This document shows, piece after piece, positions 15,289-22,421 of a stretch of 26,798 nt of DNA. Made by a program: the position numbers and the translations under genes. Under the pieces are notes generated by a model. It ran no database searches and was not told the origin of the DNA. It was given only the letters and a program-made list of their open reading frames with translations. This DNA comes from Granulicatella adiacens. Lineage in GTDB: Bacteria > Bacillota > Bacilli > Lactobacillales > Aerococcaceae. Positions within the stretch are counted from its first letter, which is position 1. Every line of letters begins with the position of its first letter. The stretch is taken from positions 1-26,798 of the forward strand of contig JAGZLX010000019.1 of NCBI GenBank assembly GCA_018364485.1, written 5' to 3'.

Positions 15289-16581
15289 ATGGAGTTACAA
15301 ACTTCGAAAGTCGATCTGTTGTTGGATGTGGATCAAAAACCGGAGCTCGTGCCTGGACTGTTTCTGAGTTTACAGCACGTGTTTGCGATGTTTGGTGCCA
15401 CTGTTTTAGTGCCGTTAGTATTGGGGATGCCAGTATCGGTTGCTTTATTTGCGTCAGGATTAGGAACGCTAATCTATATGGTTGCGACGCAGTTTAAAGT
15501 GCCTGTTTACTTGGGATCCTCTTTTGCTTTTCTTACGGCAATGCAGTTTGCGATGGCGCAAATGGATGGAAAACCAGACGCTGCGCAAACAGGGGTTGTG
15601 TTAGTCGGACTGCTGTATGTGGTTGTAGCCGTTTTTGTTAAATTCTTGGGAACGAATTGGATTAACCGACTCTTACCACCAATCGTCATCGGACCAATGA
15701 TTATCGTTATCGGGTTAGGGCTTGCCAATAGTGCGGTAACCAATGCCGGATTTGTCAAAGATGGAGACTGGAGAGTGATGACGGTTGCCGTCGTAACATT
15801 CCTCATCACAGCATTTATTAATACAAAAGCAAAAGGCTTCTTGAAAATCATCCCATTCCTATTCGGGATTATCGGTGGATATATCGTAGCTATCTTCTTT
15901 GGACTCGTGGATTTTACAAAAGTCATCGACGCCCAATGGATTGCATTGCCAGAATTATACTTACCATTCGATACGAACGGATTCTTCCATCAATATAACT
16001 TATACTTCGGACCTGAAACTTGGGCGATTCTACCAGTTGCGGTCGTAACAATTGCCGAACATATCGGGGACCACACTGTATTAAGTGAAATCTGCGGACG
16101 TCAATTCTTGAAAGACCCAGGCCTACACCGCACGCTTATCGGGGATGGGGTGGCAACAGCCGTGTCTGCCTTCCTTGGAGGACCTGCCAATACGACTTAC
16201 GGTGAAAATACTGGGGTTGTAGGGTTAACGCGTATCGCATCTGTATCGGTCATTCGTAACGCTGCATTAATTGCGATTGGATTCAGCTTCTTTGGTAAAT
16301 TCACAGCACTAATTCGTACGATTCCAAATGCGGTGCTTGGTGGAATGGCGATTCTCTTATACGGGGTTATTGCTTCAAATGGGTTGAAAGTATTAATCGA
16401 AAAACAAGTGGACTTCAGACAAGTGCGAAATCTCATTATCGCAAGTTCAATGTTAGTCCTTGGACTTGGTGCAGCAGTGCTCGAAGTAGGGCCTGTCACT
16501 TTATCAGGGACAGCGCTTTGTGCGATTGCTGGAATCGTCTTAAACTTAATCTTGCCACACGAAAAAACAGAAGAAAAATAA
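15289..16581 (+). CDS. pyrP: Uracil permease, NCS2 family (PyrP/UraA type)
   Basis: 430 residues from the ATG at 15289, with AGAGGG just upstream; an in-frame extension to 15256 would begin inside the terminator and is rejected. About 12-14 hydrophobic segments are present. NCS2 hallmarks are LQHVFAMFGATVLVPLVLG near the start, the TIAEHIGDHTVLSEICGR segment of the substrate site and NTTYGENTGVVGLTRIASV in the later half. It should import uracil with protons. The PyrR-type leader directly in front strongly supports a pyrimidine substrate over xanthine. Confidence 0.92.
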   Translation: MELQTSKVDLLLDVDQKPELVPGLFLSLQHVFAMFGATVLVPLVLGMPVSVALFASGLGTLIYMVATQFKVPVYLGSSFAFLTAMQFAMAQMDGKPDAAQTGVVLVGLLYVVVAVFVKFLGTNWINRLLPPIVIGPMIIVIGLGLANSAVTNAGFVKDGDWRVMTVAVVTFLITAFINTKAKGFLKIIPFLFGIIGGYIVAIFFGLVDFTKVIDAQWIALPELYLPFDTNGFFHQYNLYFGPETWAILPVAVVTIAEHIGDHTVLSEICGRQFLKDPGLHRTLIGDGVATAVSAFLGGPANTTYGENTGVVGLTRIASVSVIRNAALIAIGFSFFGKFTALIRTIPNAVLGGMAILLYGVIASNGLKVLIEKQVDFRQVRNLIIASSMLVLGLGAAVLEVGPVTLSGTALCAIAGIVLNLILPHEKTEEK

Positions 16582-16604
16582 ATAAAACGTTAGCGAACAG
16601 TTAG

Positions 16605-16634
16605 GGCGTCAGGGGAATCTCTGGCGTCTTTTTT
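16605..16634 (+). terminator. Intrinsic terminator after the uracil permease gene
   Basis: GGCGTCAG (16605-16612) pairs with CTGGCGTC (16621-16628) with two wobbles, followed by six T residues. The rest of this ~308-bp gap is very AT-rich and otherwise holds only the likely fruR promoter. Confidence 0.75.
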
Positions 16635-16750
16635 ATGTTGATTGAAAAGAGTATGAGTATATAAAAAATCGTATAAAAGAATATTATCTAATTTTCTCGG
16701 AAAATATCTCAAATACTGTAATTTTGATTAGATTCGAACGCCTAAATTAC

Positions 16751-16779
16751 TTGCACCTAGGAGTATATAATTTTATATT
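16751..16779 (+). promoter_or_regulatory. Likely fruR-fruK promoter in an AT-rich block
   Basis: TTGCAC (16751-16756), 17 bp, TATATT (16774-16779). The next 45 bp contain several overlapping TATATA-type repeats (to about 16825), where other -10 placements are possible and where a DeoR-family operator could lie. No clear operator motif could be fixed. Confidence 0.4.
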
Positions 16780-16889
16780 ATATAAGGAATGTAATTGTTT
16801 ATATAAACTATATTATATACATATGGAAGTTTTTGACTGTTTGAGGGCTGAAGCTTCAACTAATATTTGTCGATTGTAGGAGGAGCTTT

Positions 16890-17648
16890 ATGCTTACTGA
16901 AAAACGTAGAAGAATCATTTTGGACTTATTAGAAAAGGAAGATACAGTACACCTAAGAGACTTAATGGAGGCGCTGGGTGCTTCTGAATCGACGGTTCGT
17001 CGTGACCTTTCTTTATTAGAAGAGGAAGGAACATTGATTCGTGTGCATGGCGGTGCCAAACGTGTTTATTCAAAAGAGTATGAACCAACCACAAAAGAAA
17101 AGGAACGTTCAAACCGACGCGAGAAGGAATGCATCGGTCGCTATGCGGCGTCACTTGTGACAAAAGGCGAAACGATTTACATGGATGCGGGAACGACAAC
17201 ACTTCGCATGATTCCGCATTTAGAAGGAAAAGACGTCACTGTTATTACAAACGGCGTGCAACAAGCACACCTTTTAGCGGATTATGGCATTAAAACAGTG
17301 CTTCTTGGTGGGCAAGTAAAAACAGAAACGAGTGCCGTTGTGGGAACACTTGCGCAAAATCAATTACGTGAGTATTTCTTCAAGAAGGCGTTCCTTGGCA
17401 TGAACGGGGTCGATTTAAGCTATGGATATACGACTCCAGACGAAGAGGAAGCAACGATTAAAAAAATCGCGATTAGCAAGTGTAATCAGGCATATGTCTT
17501 GGCCGATTCAAGCAAATTTGCTAAAGTAAGTCTCTGTAAGGTTGCGGATTTTCATCAAGTAACCATGGTCACAAACACGACGAAGGAGCAAGCTGACTTA
17601 CGTTACCGTATGGCAGGAAGCATTCGTCTTGTTGAAATGGACGCATAA
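16890..17648 (+). CDS. fruR: DeoR-family transcriptional repressor (FruR-like)
   Basis: 252 residues, usual size for the family; AGGAGGAGC precedes the ATG. The N-terminal winged helix-turn-helix (about 1-57) has the DeoR signature ASESTVRRDLSLLEEEG. The C-terminal sugar-phosphate-binding domain has MDAGTTTLRM, ITNGVQQA, LLGGQVK and the GYTTPDEEEATIKK segment. It is 15 bp ahead of a 1-phosphofructokinase gene, the usual fruR-fruK arrangement, so its effector is probably fructose 1-phosphate. A LacR or other sugar specificity cannot be excluded by sequence alone. Confidence 0.87.
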   Translation: MLTEKRRRIILDLLEKEDTVHLRDLMEALGASESTVRRDLSLLEEEGTLIRVHGGAKRVYSKEYEPTTKEKERSNRREKECIGRYAASLVTKGETIYMDAGTTTLRMIPHLEGKDVTVITNGVQQAHLLADYGIKTVLLGGQVKTETSAVVGTLAQNQLREYFFKKAFLGMNGVDLSYGYTTPDEEEATIKKIAISKCNQAYVLADSSKFAKVSLCKVADFHQVTMVTNTTKEQADLRYRMAGSIRLVEMDA

Positions 17649-17663
17649 AAAAGGAGAGATAGC

Positions 17664-18581
17664 ATGATTTACACGATTACGTTTAACCCAGCGATTGATC
17701 TTGTTGTTAAAGTTCCAAACTGCGAACTTGGCACCTTAAACCGTTCTGTAGAAGAAAACTACGTGGCAGGTGGAAAAGGCATTAATATGTCTGTCATCTT
17801 GAAACGATTAGGCTTCGACAATACAGCAACAGGTTTCTTGGCAGGTTTCTCAGGGAACTTCATTAAAGAAGCGTTGCAAGCGGAAGGAATTCATACGAAC
17901 TTCATCGAAATCGATGGTGTTACACGTATTAATTTGAAACTAAAGAGTACCGAAGAGACAGAAATCAACGCGAATGGCCCAGTGGTGAAAGCTGAAGATT
18001 TTGCTCGTTTAGTGCAGTACTTCGAAGAAAACTTACAAGACGGCGACGTGGTATTCTTAGCCGGAAATGCTGGTAACGGAATGGATCACTCGGCGTACAC
18101 AACGATTGCGAAATTATGCGACGATAAAGGCGTAAAATTAGTGTTAGATACAACAAAAGATTTATTAACGAAATGTCTTCTATATCACCCATTCATTATC
18201 AAACCAAACCATCATGAGTTAGGTGAGATTTTTGGGGTGACAATTGAAACGGAAGAGCAGATTGTAGATTATGCGAAAAAACTCCAAGAAATGGGAGCAC
18301 GTAATGTGTTAATTTCTCGCGGTGGAGATGGCGCGATGCTTATCACTGAAACTGGAGAAGTGTATACATCCAACGTTCCAAAAGGGACTCTTGTGAACTC
18401 GGTTGGAGCCGGTGACTCAATGCTTTCAGGCTTTATGGCGAAATTTATTGAAACCAAAGATTACGCAGCGAGCTTGAAACAAGGAGCCGCTACAGGAAGT
18501 GCGACAGCCTTCTCTATAGGAATTGCAGAAAAAACATTTATCGAAGAACTATTACCACAAGTAGTGGTTACAAAACTGTAA
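17664..18581 (+). CDS. fruK: 1-phosphofructokinase (PfkB family)
   Basis: 305 residues; AAAAAGGAGAG before the ATG. PfkB signatures are the N-terminal GGKGINMSVILKRLG with GFLAGFSG and the C-terminal NSVGAGDSMLSGF, whose Asp is the catalytic base. The start MIYTITFNPAID is typical of FruK and LacC kinases. It should phosphorylate fructose 1-phosphate to fructose 1,6-bisphosphate after PTS uptake of fructose. Tagatose-6-phosphate kinase is a close alternative, but the DeoR neighbour and the absence of lac genes favour FruK. The expected transporter gene fruA does not follow; only a short decayed remnant is present. Confidence 0.87.
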   Translation: MIYTITFNPAIDLVVKVPNCELGTLNRSVEENYVAGGKGINMSVILKRLGFDNTATGFLAGFSGNFIKEALQAEGIHTNFIEIDGVTRINLKLKSTEETEINANGPVVKAEDFARLVQYFEENLQDGDVVFLAGNAGNGMDHSAYTTIAKLCDDKGVKLVLDTTKDLLTKCLLYHPFIIKPNHHELGEIFGVTIETEEQIVDYAKKLQEMGARNVLISRGGDGAMLITETGEVYTSNVPKGTLVNSVGAGDSMLSGFMAKFIETKDYAASLKQGAATGSATAFSIGIAEKTFIEELLPQVVVTKL

Positions 18582-18585
18582 GAGT

Positions 18586-18711
18586 GCACGAGGAGTAATT
18601 CCTTTTGTAGTCGCTCATCCGATAGTATTTATTGCGATTTGGATTTTCGGTGATGTTATCGGTGAGTTATGATTAAACGTGACACTTTCTAAAAAAGACA
18701 AAGCTAAATAA
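18586..18711 (+). pseudogene. Remnant of a membrane-transporter C-terminus, probably fruA
   Basis: Directly after fruK a single frame reads a hydrophobic segment (PFVVAHPIVFIAIWIFGDVI at 18601-18660), GEL, an in-frame TGA stop (18670-18672), then LNVTLSKKDKAK and TAA at 18709-18711. This looks like the last helix and basic tail of a polytopic protein with its N-terminal bulk deleted and an internal stop. No start codon or ribosome binding site is present, and a terminator follows at once. Its place in the fruR-fruK-fruA order makes the fructose PTS EIIC the best guess, but the match to FruA is from memory of the family and not tested. Confidence 0.5.
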
Positions 18712-18726
18712 AAAGATTTGAATTTC

Positions 18727-18758
18727 GGCTCCTAGGGCATTCCTAGGAGCCTTTTTTT
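18727..18758 (+). terminator. Intrinsic terminator of the fru operon
   Basis: GGCTCCTAGG (18727-18736) pairs perfectly with CCTAGGAGCC (18742-18751), with seven T residues after it. Its survival behind the broken gene supports the view that a full operon once ended here. Confidence 0.9.
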
Positions 18759-18829
18759 GTGGAAAAGCATTGCGCTTACATGACAAATGTTAATAAACGA
18801 TAACTTTTTCGAGAATTAAAATCAAAAAG

Positions 18830-18858
18830 TTGCACCTGATAGGAAACCAGTATATACT
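18830..18858 (+). promoter_or_regulatory. Promoter of the surface adhesin gene
   Basis: TTGCAC (18830-18835), 17 bp, TATACT (18853-18858). The ATG at 18893 follows about 34 bp later behind GGAGGG. Confidence 0.7.
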
Positions 18859-18892
18859 GATAAAGTGTTTTCAAAAAAATGGAGGGAAAAAC

Positions 18893-20605
18893 ATGAAAAA
18901 GGTATTCTATTTATTTTTAGGACTTTTAACTGTATTCCTTATTTTGGGAGGATTAAAGAGTCCAGCAGTATCGGCGAAAGAAGTGGCGCTTAATGTGACA
19001 AAACAAGTAGTGACACCAGCAAAATCGCCAGCAGACCAATACACAGATATTAGTGTGGAGATGAATTTTGGGGTTCCGTCGACAGCCGCTAAGGGTGATA
19101 CGACGGTCATTAAGTTGCCAGACAACTTGAAATTTATTGAAAATCAAACATTTAAAATTACAAATGATGCAGGTGATGTGATTGCAGATGCGGTCATTAA
19201 TCGTGATACAAAAACCATTACATTAACGTATACAGATTTCGTTGAAAAACGTTCAGACATTACAGGAAACTTAAAATTTGCAGTACGTGTAGATATTACA
19301 GAACAACATGAAAACACAAAAATTCCAGTAAAATTAACAATCGACAAACAAACAAAAACAGTCGGTGAATTTGATTATGTATTTGTCCCAGGAGACTTAA
19401 ATAAAGAGTTCGACAAAGTGAGCTGGGGAACAAAAACAGCAGAAGATGGCAGCATTACTCGTACATATGAGTTACGTGTCAATGCGACAAAACAAGCATT
19501 TTCAGATGCTATCGTAACAGACCAATTGCAAACAGAAGGCATGGAATATATTCCTTCAAGCGTGAAAGTTTATAAAGGTGTCTGGAGCGAAGGTAAAGAC
19601 GGAAAACTGGGCTTGAAGAATAAACAACTCGTAACAGATAAAGAAGTGGCTTTCGCAGCAGATAACAAGAGCTTTACAGTAAAATTAGGCGAAGTTGCTA
19701 AATCAGATGGTTACTTAATCGAATATCAAGTGCGTGTTCCTTATGCGCCAGCTTCAGGGGAAACATTCGTGAACTATGCAAGCTTAGATGCAAACAAAAC
19801 ACGCATTGATGCAAAGGAATCAACATATGTATATCAAACAGCTAGTGGTTCAGCAGATGGTTACACATTTGAAATTGTGATCGATAAAAAAGGGGACGAT
19901 GGGTCAGCTTTAGCAAACGCTGAATTTGACGTTATCCGTAAAGTAACTGGTAAATCAGTTGGTAAATTAGTAACAGGAGCAGATGGTACTGCAAAAGTAT
20001 CAAACTTATTACGTGACGAATACATTATTCGCGAAACAAAAGCTCCTTCAGGATTCCAACTATTAGAAGACGATGTAGTCGTAAATGCAGCAGATTTTGA
20101 TGCAAGTAAAGTAGCTCGTAAGGAAATTGTCAATAAAGCTGAAACAACAACTACGACAACTACAACGACTGCAACAACTACTACGACAACAGAAGCAACA
20201 ACATCAACAACGACGACAGAAGCTCCAACGACAATTGTAACGACGACAGAGGCTCCAACAACAAGTACAACAACAACGGAATCTACTACGTCAACAACAA
20301 CAGAGGAGCCAACAACAAGTGCGGTGACAACTGAGTCTACAACATCAACAACGACTACCGTTGCTCCGACAACTACAACAACGACTACGGAGTCTACTAC
20401 GTCAACAACGACGACAGAAGCTCCAACGACAACTGCTGCTACAACAGTAGAAACAACAGTTGCACCAACAACAGTAGAAACTACAACAGAAGCACCAGAA
20501 CTTCCTAATACAGGTACAAAAACTGTAGGAGTTTGGGCAGCAGTAGTGGCGCTTCTAGCAGGATCAATGTTAGTGATTGTCAATAAGAAAAATTCACAAG
20601 CATAG
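18893..20605 (+). CDS. LPXTG-anchored, Thr-rich surface protein (adhesin-like)
   Basis: 570 residues from the ATG at 18893; GGAGGG decides this start over an earlier in-frame ATG at 18830 that would overlap the promoter. Order: signal peptide (about 1-28), two Ig-like adhesin modules resembling Cna/Sdr-type N domains (about 30-310), a Cna_B/SpaA-type module (about 325-405; GTAKVSNLLRDEYIIRETKA with APSGFQLLED after it), a Thr/Ser/Glu/Ala/Pro stalk of ~119 residues, LPNTG at 537-541, a membrane helix and a KKNSQA tail. Sortase A should link it to peptidoglycan. Binding to a host protein or to another bacterium is likely for this architecture, but the ligand is unknown. The stalk may be heavily glycosylated. 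Confidence 0.88.
   Translation: MKKVFYLFLGLLTVFLILGGLKSPAVSAKEVALNVTKQVVTPAKSPADQYTDISVEMNFGVPSTAAKGDTTVIKLPDNLKFIENQTFKITNDAGDVIADAVINRDTKTITLTYTDFVEKRSDITGNLKFAVRVDITEQHENTKIPVKLTIDKQTKTVGEFDYVFVPGDLNKEFDKVSWGTKTAEDGSITRTYELRVNATKQAFSDAIVTDQLQTEGMEYIPSSVKVYKGVWSEGKDGKLGLKNKQLVTDKEVAFAADNKSFTVKLGEVAKSDGYLIEYQVRVPYAPASGETFVNYASLDANKTRIDAKESTYVYQTASGSADGYTFEIVIDKKGDDGSALANAEFDVIRKVTGKSVGKLVTGADGTAKVSNLLRDEYIIRETKAPSGFQLLEDDVVVNAADFDASKVARKEIVNKAETTTTTTTTTATTTTTTEATTSTTTTEAPTTIVTTTEAPTTSTTTTESTTSTTTEEPTTSAVTTESTTSTTTTVAPTTTTTTTESTTSTTTTEAPTTTAATTVETTVAPTTVETTTEAPELPNTGTKTVGVWAAVVALLAGSMLVIVNKKNSQA
20141..20499 (+). repeat. Thr-rich stalk-coding low-complexity repeat
   Basis: About 119 codons dominated by ACA, ACT and ACG threonine codons, with irregular units such as TTTEAPTTSTTTTESTTS repeated with variation. 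Mixed use of synonymous Thr codons suggests that length is kept while DNA repeats are broken up. The region can expand or contract by slippage or recombination. Confidence 0.8.
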
Positions 20606-20615
20606 TAAATAATGC

Positions 20616-20644
20616 TTGCTAAATATGCTCTACAGTAGTATATT
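20616..20644 (+). promoter_or_regulatory. Promoter of the TPP riboswitch-thiT unit
   Basis: TTGCTA (20616-20621), 17 bp, TATATT (20639-20644). The riboswitch starts about 23 bp downstream. Confidence 0.6.
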
Positions 20645-20667
20645 AGAAACAGTTAAATATGTGAAAA

Positions 20668-20748
20668 GTACAAAGGGGTGCCATTTTGGCTGAGATGTTG
20701 TTACAAACCCTTGAACCTGTTACGTTAGTACGTGCGTAGGAATTGTAT
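20668..20748 (+). ncRNA. TPP riboswitch (thi box)
   Basis: The conserved aptamer parts are in order: GGGGTGCC, GGCTGAGAT, ACCCTTGAACCTG, then an optional stem (ACGTTAGTACGT) and GCGTAGGAA. It binds thiamine pyrophosphate. It lies in front of thiT, the standard target in Firmicutes. Confidence 0.93.
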
Positions 20749-20769
20749 TTGATTTCGAAGTTTTAGACG

Positions 20770-20812
20770 GAGTCTCTTTGTGTTTTTCAATAAACGAAGG
20801 AGGCTCTTTTTT
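20770..20812 (+). terminator. Riboswitch expression platform: terminator that also hides the thiT ribosome binding site
   Basis: GAGTCTCTTT (20770-20779) pairs with AAGGAGGCTC (20797-20806), wobbles included, followed by six T residues (20807-20812) that end one base before the thiT ATG. The 3' arm contains the thiT ribosome binding site GAAGGAGG, so the same hairpin can both stop transcription and block translation when TPP is bound. Confidence 0.7.
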
Positions 20813-20813
20813 C

Positions 20814-21365
20814 ATGAAGAGAAATGTTTTAGTATGGGTAGAAGCTGCAATTATTGCAGCGTTGTCAATGGCGTTGTCCTTTATTCCGGACTTTGCTGGG
20901 TGGTTTACACCGTCGTGGGGAGCAATTGTTCTTGTTATTTTTTCACTACGCCGCGGCTTGACACCAGGTTTGGCAGCAGGTTTGCTATGGGGATTACTCC
21001 ACTTTGCAGTAGGTAAAGTGTCATTCTTGTCTGTTGAACAAGTACTCATCGAATATGTCATTGCATTTGCAGTGATGGGACTTGCAGGACTTCTATATGG
21101 TCCGTTCCAAAAAGCGTTAAAAGCTGAGAAATATACAACTGCGATTACGTTAGCTTGTACTGCAGCTTTTGTAGGAGTAGGCGTTCGCTACTTCTTCCAC
21201 TATATTGCCGGGGTTATTTTCTGGGGTAAATATGCACCAGAAGGAATGAGCCCATGGTTATATTCTCTCACTGTAAACGGAACAGCAGCACTCGGAACTT
21301 TCATTGTGGTAGTGATTGCGTGTGTGGCGCTGATTCGTCAGAAAAAAATTTGGATAGCTCACTAG
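20814..21365 (+). CDS. thiT: Thiamine transporter ThiT, ECF S-component
   Basis: 183 residues from the ATG at 20814. A longer frame from 20778 would start within the riboswitch hairpin and is rejected. Six hydrophobic helices are visible; the early ALSFIPDF and FTPSWGAIVLVIFSLRRG segments and the later YFFHYIAGVIFWG, with aromatic residues used for thiamine binding in this family, fit ThiT. It captures thiamine and works with the shared energizing module EcfA-A'-T encoded elsewhere. Control by the TPP riboswitch confirms the substrate class. A strong terminator follows 16 bp after the stop. Confidence 0.93.
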   Translation: MKRNVLVWVEAAIIAALSMALSFIPDFAGWFTPSWGAIVLVIFSLRRGLTPGLAAGLLWGLLHFAVGKVSFLSVEQVLIEYVIAFAVMGLAGLLYGPFQKALKAEKYTTAITLACTAAFVGVGVRYFFHYIAGVIFWGKYAPEGMSPWLYSLTVNGTAALGTFIVVVIACVALIRQKKIWIAH

Positions 21366-21381
21366 GGGAATTGTGCTTTCC

Positions 21382-21417
21382 GAGTCCTGGTTTAACCTGA
21401 AACCAGGGCTCTTTTTT
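21382..21417 (+). terminator. Intrinsic terminator after thiT
   Basis: GAGTCCTGGTTT (21382-21393) pairs with AAACCAGGGCTC (21400-21411), one wobble, followed by six T residues. Confidence 0.9.
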
Positions 21418-21426
21418 GTGCTCATG

Positions 21427-21625
21427 AAAAAGAGTAAGACACTTCGTGTCTTCAAATACCTCTATAGTAGTCATTAGTGCTGTACCGACCTGAGCCTGGG
21501 TCTCAGGTCTATCGAGCTTCAAACTGACACTAGGAATAAATTCCAAGTGTCAGTAATTCACATCGATTACAATCGCTACAATGACTACTATAGAATTTGA
21601 AGCCACTCGTTTTCTTACTCTTTTT
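21427..21625 (+). repeat. Structured intergenic repeat, copy 3 (199 bp)
   Basis: Outer arms AAAAAGAGTAAGA (21427-21439) and TCTTACTCTTTTT (21613-21625) pair perfectly; further inward TTCAAAT pairs with ATTTGAA and CTATAGTAGTCATT with AATGACTACTATAG apart from an offset base. The core has GAGCC...GTCTC, AGCTTCAAAC, a hairpin (TGACACT/AGTGTCA), GTAATTCACAT (21552-21562) and TATAGAAT, as in the other two copies. Weaker complementarity extends outward to 21363 (CTAGGGGAATTG) and 21667 (CAATTTCCCTAG), enclosing the thiT terminator. Confidence 0.78.
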
Positions 21626-21709
21626 GAGTCAAGAAACCTGGTTTTAGTTAATCCAATTTCCCTAGGAGCTAAGAGGGGGAAAAGAGGGTGCGGAGATGGA
21701 GAGAGTGCG
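21599..21709 (+). repeat. 111-bp direct repeat, copy 1
   Basis: Matches 21770-21880 at about 85-88% by eye, with two single-base indels. It begins inside the right arm of the structured repeat and includes CCTAGGAGCTAAGAG and AAAGAGGGTGCGG. No coding frame is apparent. Confidence 0.75.
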
Positions 21710-21769
21710 CATATCTTAATAAAATTAAAGGGAAATCGGAGCTGTTAGAATTTTTGGGTACTGAAGAGT

Positions 21770-21880
21770 GAAGTCGCTCGTTTTTCTTACTCTTTTTCAG
21801 TAAAGGGACCTGGTTTTGGTTAAACCAATTTCTCTAGGAGCTAAGAGTGGAAAAAAGAGGGTGCGGGGACGGAGAGAGCG
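21770..21880 (+). repeat. 111-bp direct repeat, copy 2
   Basis: Second copy, ending one base before the -35 box of the marR promoter. It contains its own small hairpin plus T tract (about 21765-21797) derived from the outer arm of the structured repeat, so it probably acts as a terminator-like fragment. The interval 21710-21769 between copies holds nothing I can identify. Confidence 0.75.
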
Positions 21881-21881
21881 T

Positions 21882-21910
21882 TTGACAGGAGGTCATTTCA
21901 ATAGTAAAGT
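21882..21910 (+). promoter_or_regulatory. Promoter of the MarR-family regulator
   Basis: A perfect TTGACA (21882-21887), 17 bp, TAAAGT (21905-21910). The marR ATG is 22 bp downstream, a short leader. Confidence 0.6.
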
Positions 21911-21932
21911 AAACGGTGAAAGAGGTGTTTGT

Positions 21933-22370
21933 ATGGTTACAGAATCTGAAAAAATGAATGTGTCTCATGAGATTTGGATGATGATTATGAAAATCTACAA
22001 TGAGAACTTGAAAACTTTTTCGATGTCATTAAAAGAAGTGGGGTTGAATCCGACTCATTTTGAAGTGTTACATCTGATTTTCCGAAATCAAACGATGGAT
22101 CAAAAGACGATTGCGCAAACGTTGAATTTGACGCAGGGAAATATTACGCATTGCATTCGTCATCTAGACAAGTTGGAATTAATTGCGATTGAAAAAGACT
22201 GGAAGACAAAACATATTTCATTAACAGAAAAAGGGAAGAAGTTGCTCGATGATTTAATTCCAGCGCAACATCAAATGATGGAACATACATTGCGTGGATT
22301 GGACTGCAACCAAAAGCAACAATTGCGTGAGCTACTAGTCTCATTTGAGAACACGTGTAAGTCGATTTAG
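21933..22370 (+). CDS. MarR-family transcriptional regulator
   Basis: 145 residues from the ATG at 21933 behind AGAGGTG. The frame is open further up to a TTG at 21816, but that would run back through the direct repeat and promoter. The winged helix-turn-helix (about 40-105) is clear: LNPTHFEVLHLIFRNQ, DQKTIAQTLNLTQGNITHCI and the wing KDWKTKHISLTEKGKKLLDDL. N- and C-terminal helices form the usual dimer interface. MarR proteins repress neighbours and respond to small ligands or oxidation. It stands just before a two-component system; whether it controls that system or the 16-bp palindrome pair at 24773 is open. Confidence 0.85.
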   Translation: MVTESEKMNVSHEIWMMIMKIYNENLKTFSMSLKEVGLNPTHFEVLHLIFRNQTMDQKTIAQTLNLTQGNITHCIRHLDKLELIAIEKDWKTKHISLTEKGKKLLDDLIPAQHQMMEHTLRGLDCNQKQQLRELLVSFENTCKSI

Positions 22371-22397
22371 GTAAATTTTAAGTACGAAACGTATACT
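22366..22397 (+). promoter_or_regulatory. Response-regulator promoter with CiaR-like direct repeat
   Basis: TTTAGG (22366-22371), N5, TTTAAG (22377-22382), nine bases, then TATACT (22392-22397). The repeats are 11 bp apart, one helical turn, the spacing used by OmpR-family regulators. The same layout occurs upstream of the beta-helix gene. The repeat replaces a normal -35 box. Confidence 0.6.
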
Positions 22398-22421
22398 GAA
22401 GAAAAAAGAAGAGGTGCGACT

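Noticed and set aside
19861..20583. 240-codon open frame on the minus strand opposite the adhesin gene
   Set aside because: It is a by-product of the Thr-rich repeat: ACN codons read as valine-rich nonsense on the other strand; no ribosome binding site.
21816..21932. N-terminal extension of the MarR protein from a TTG
   Set aside because: It would translate the direct repeat and the promoter, has a basic nonconserved sequence, and the ATG at 21933 has a proper site.
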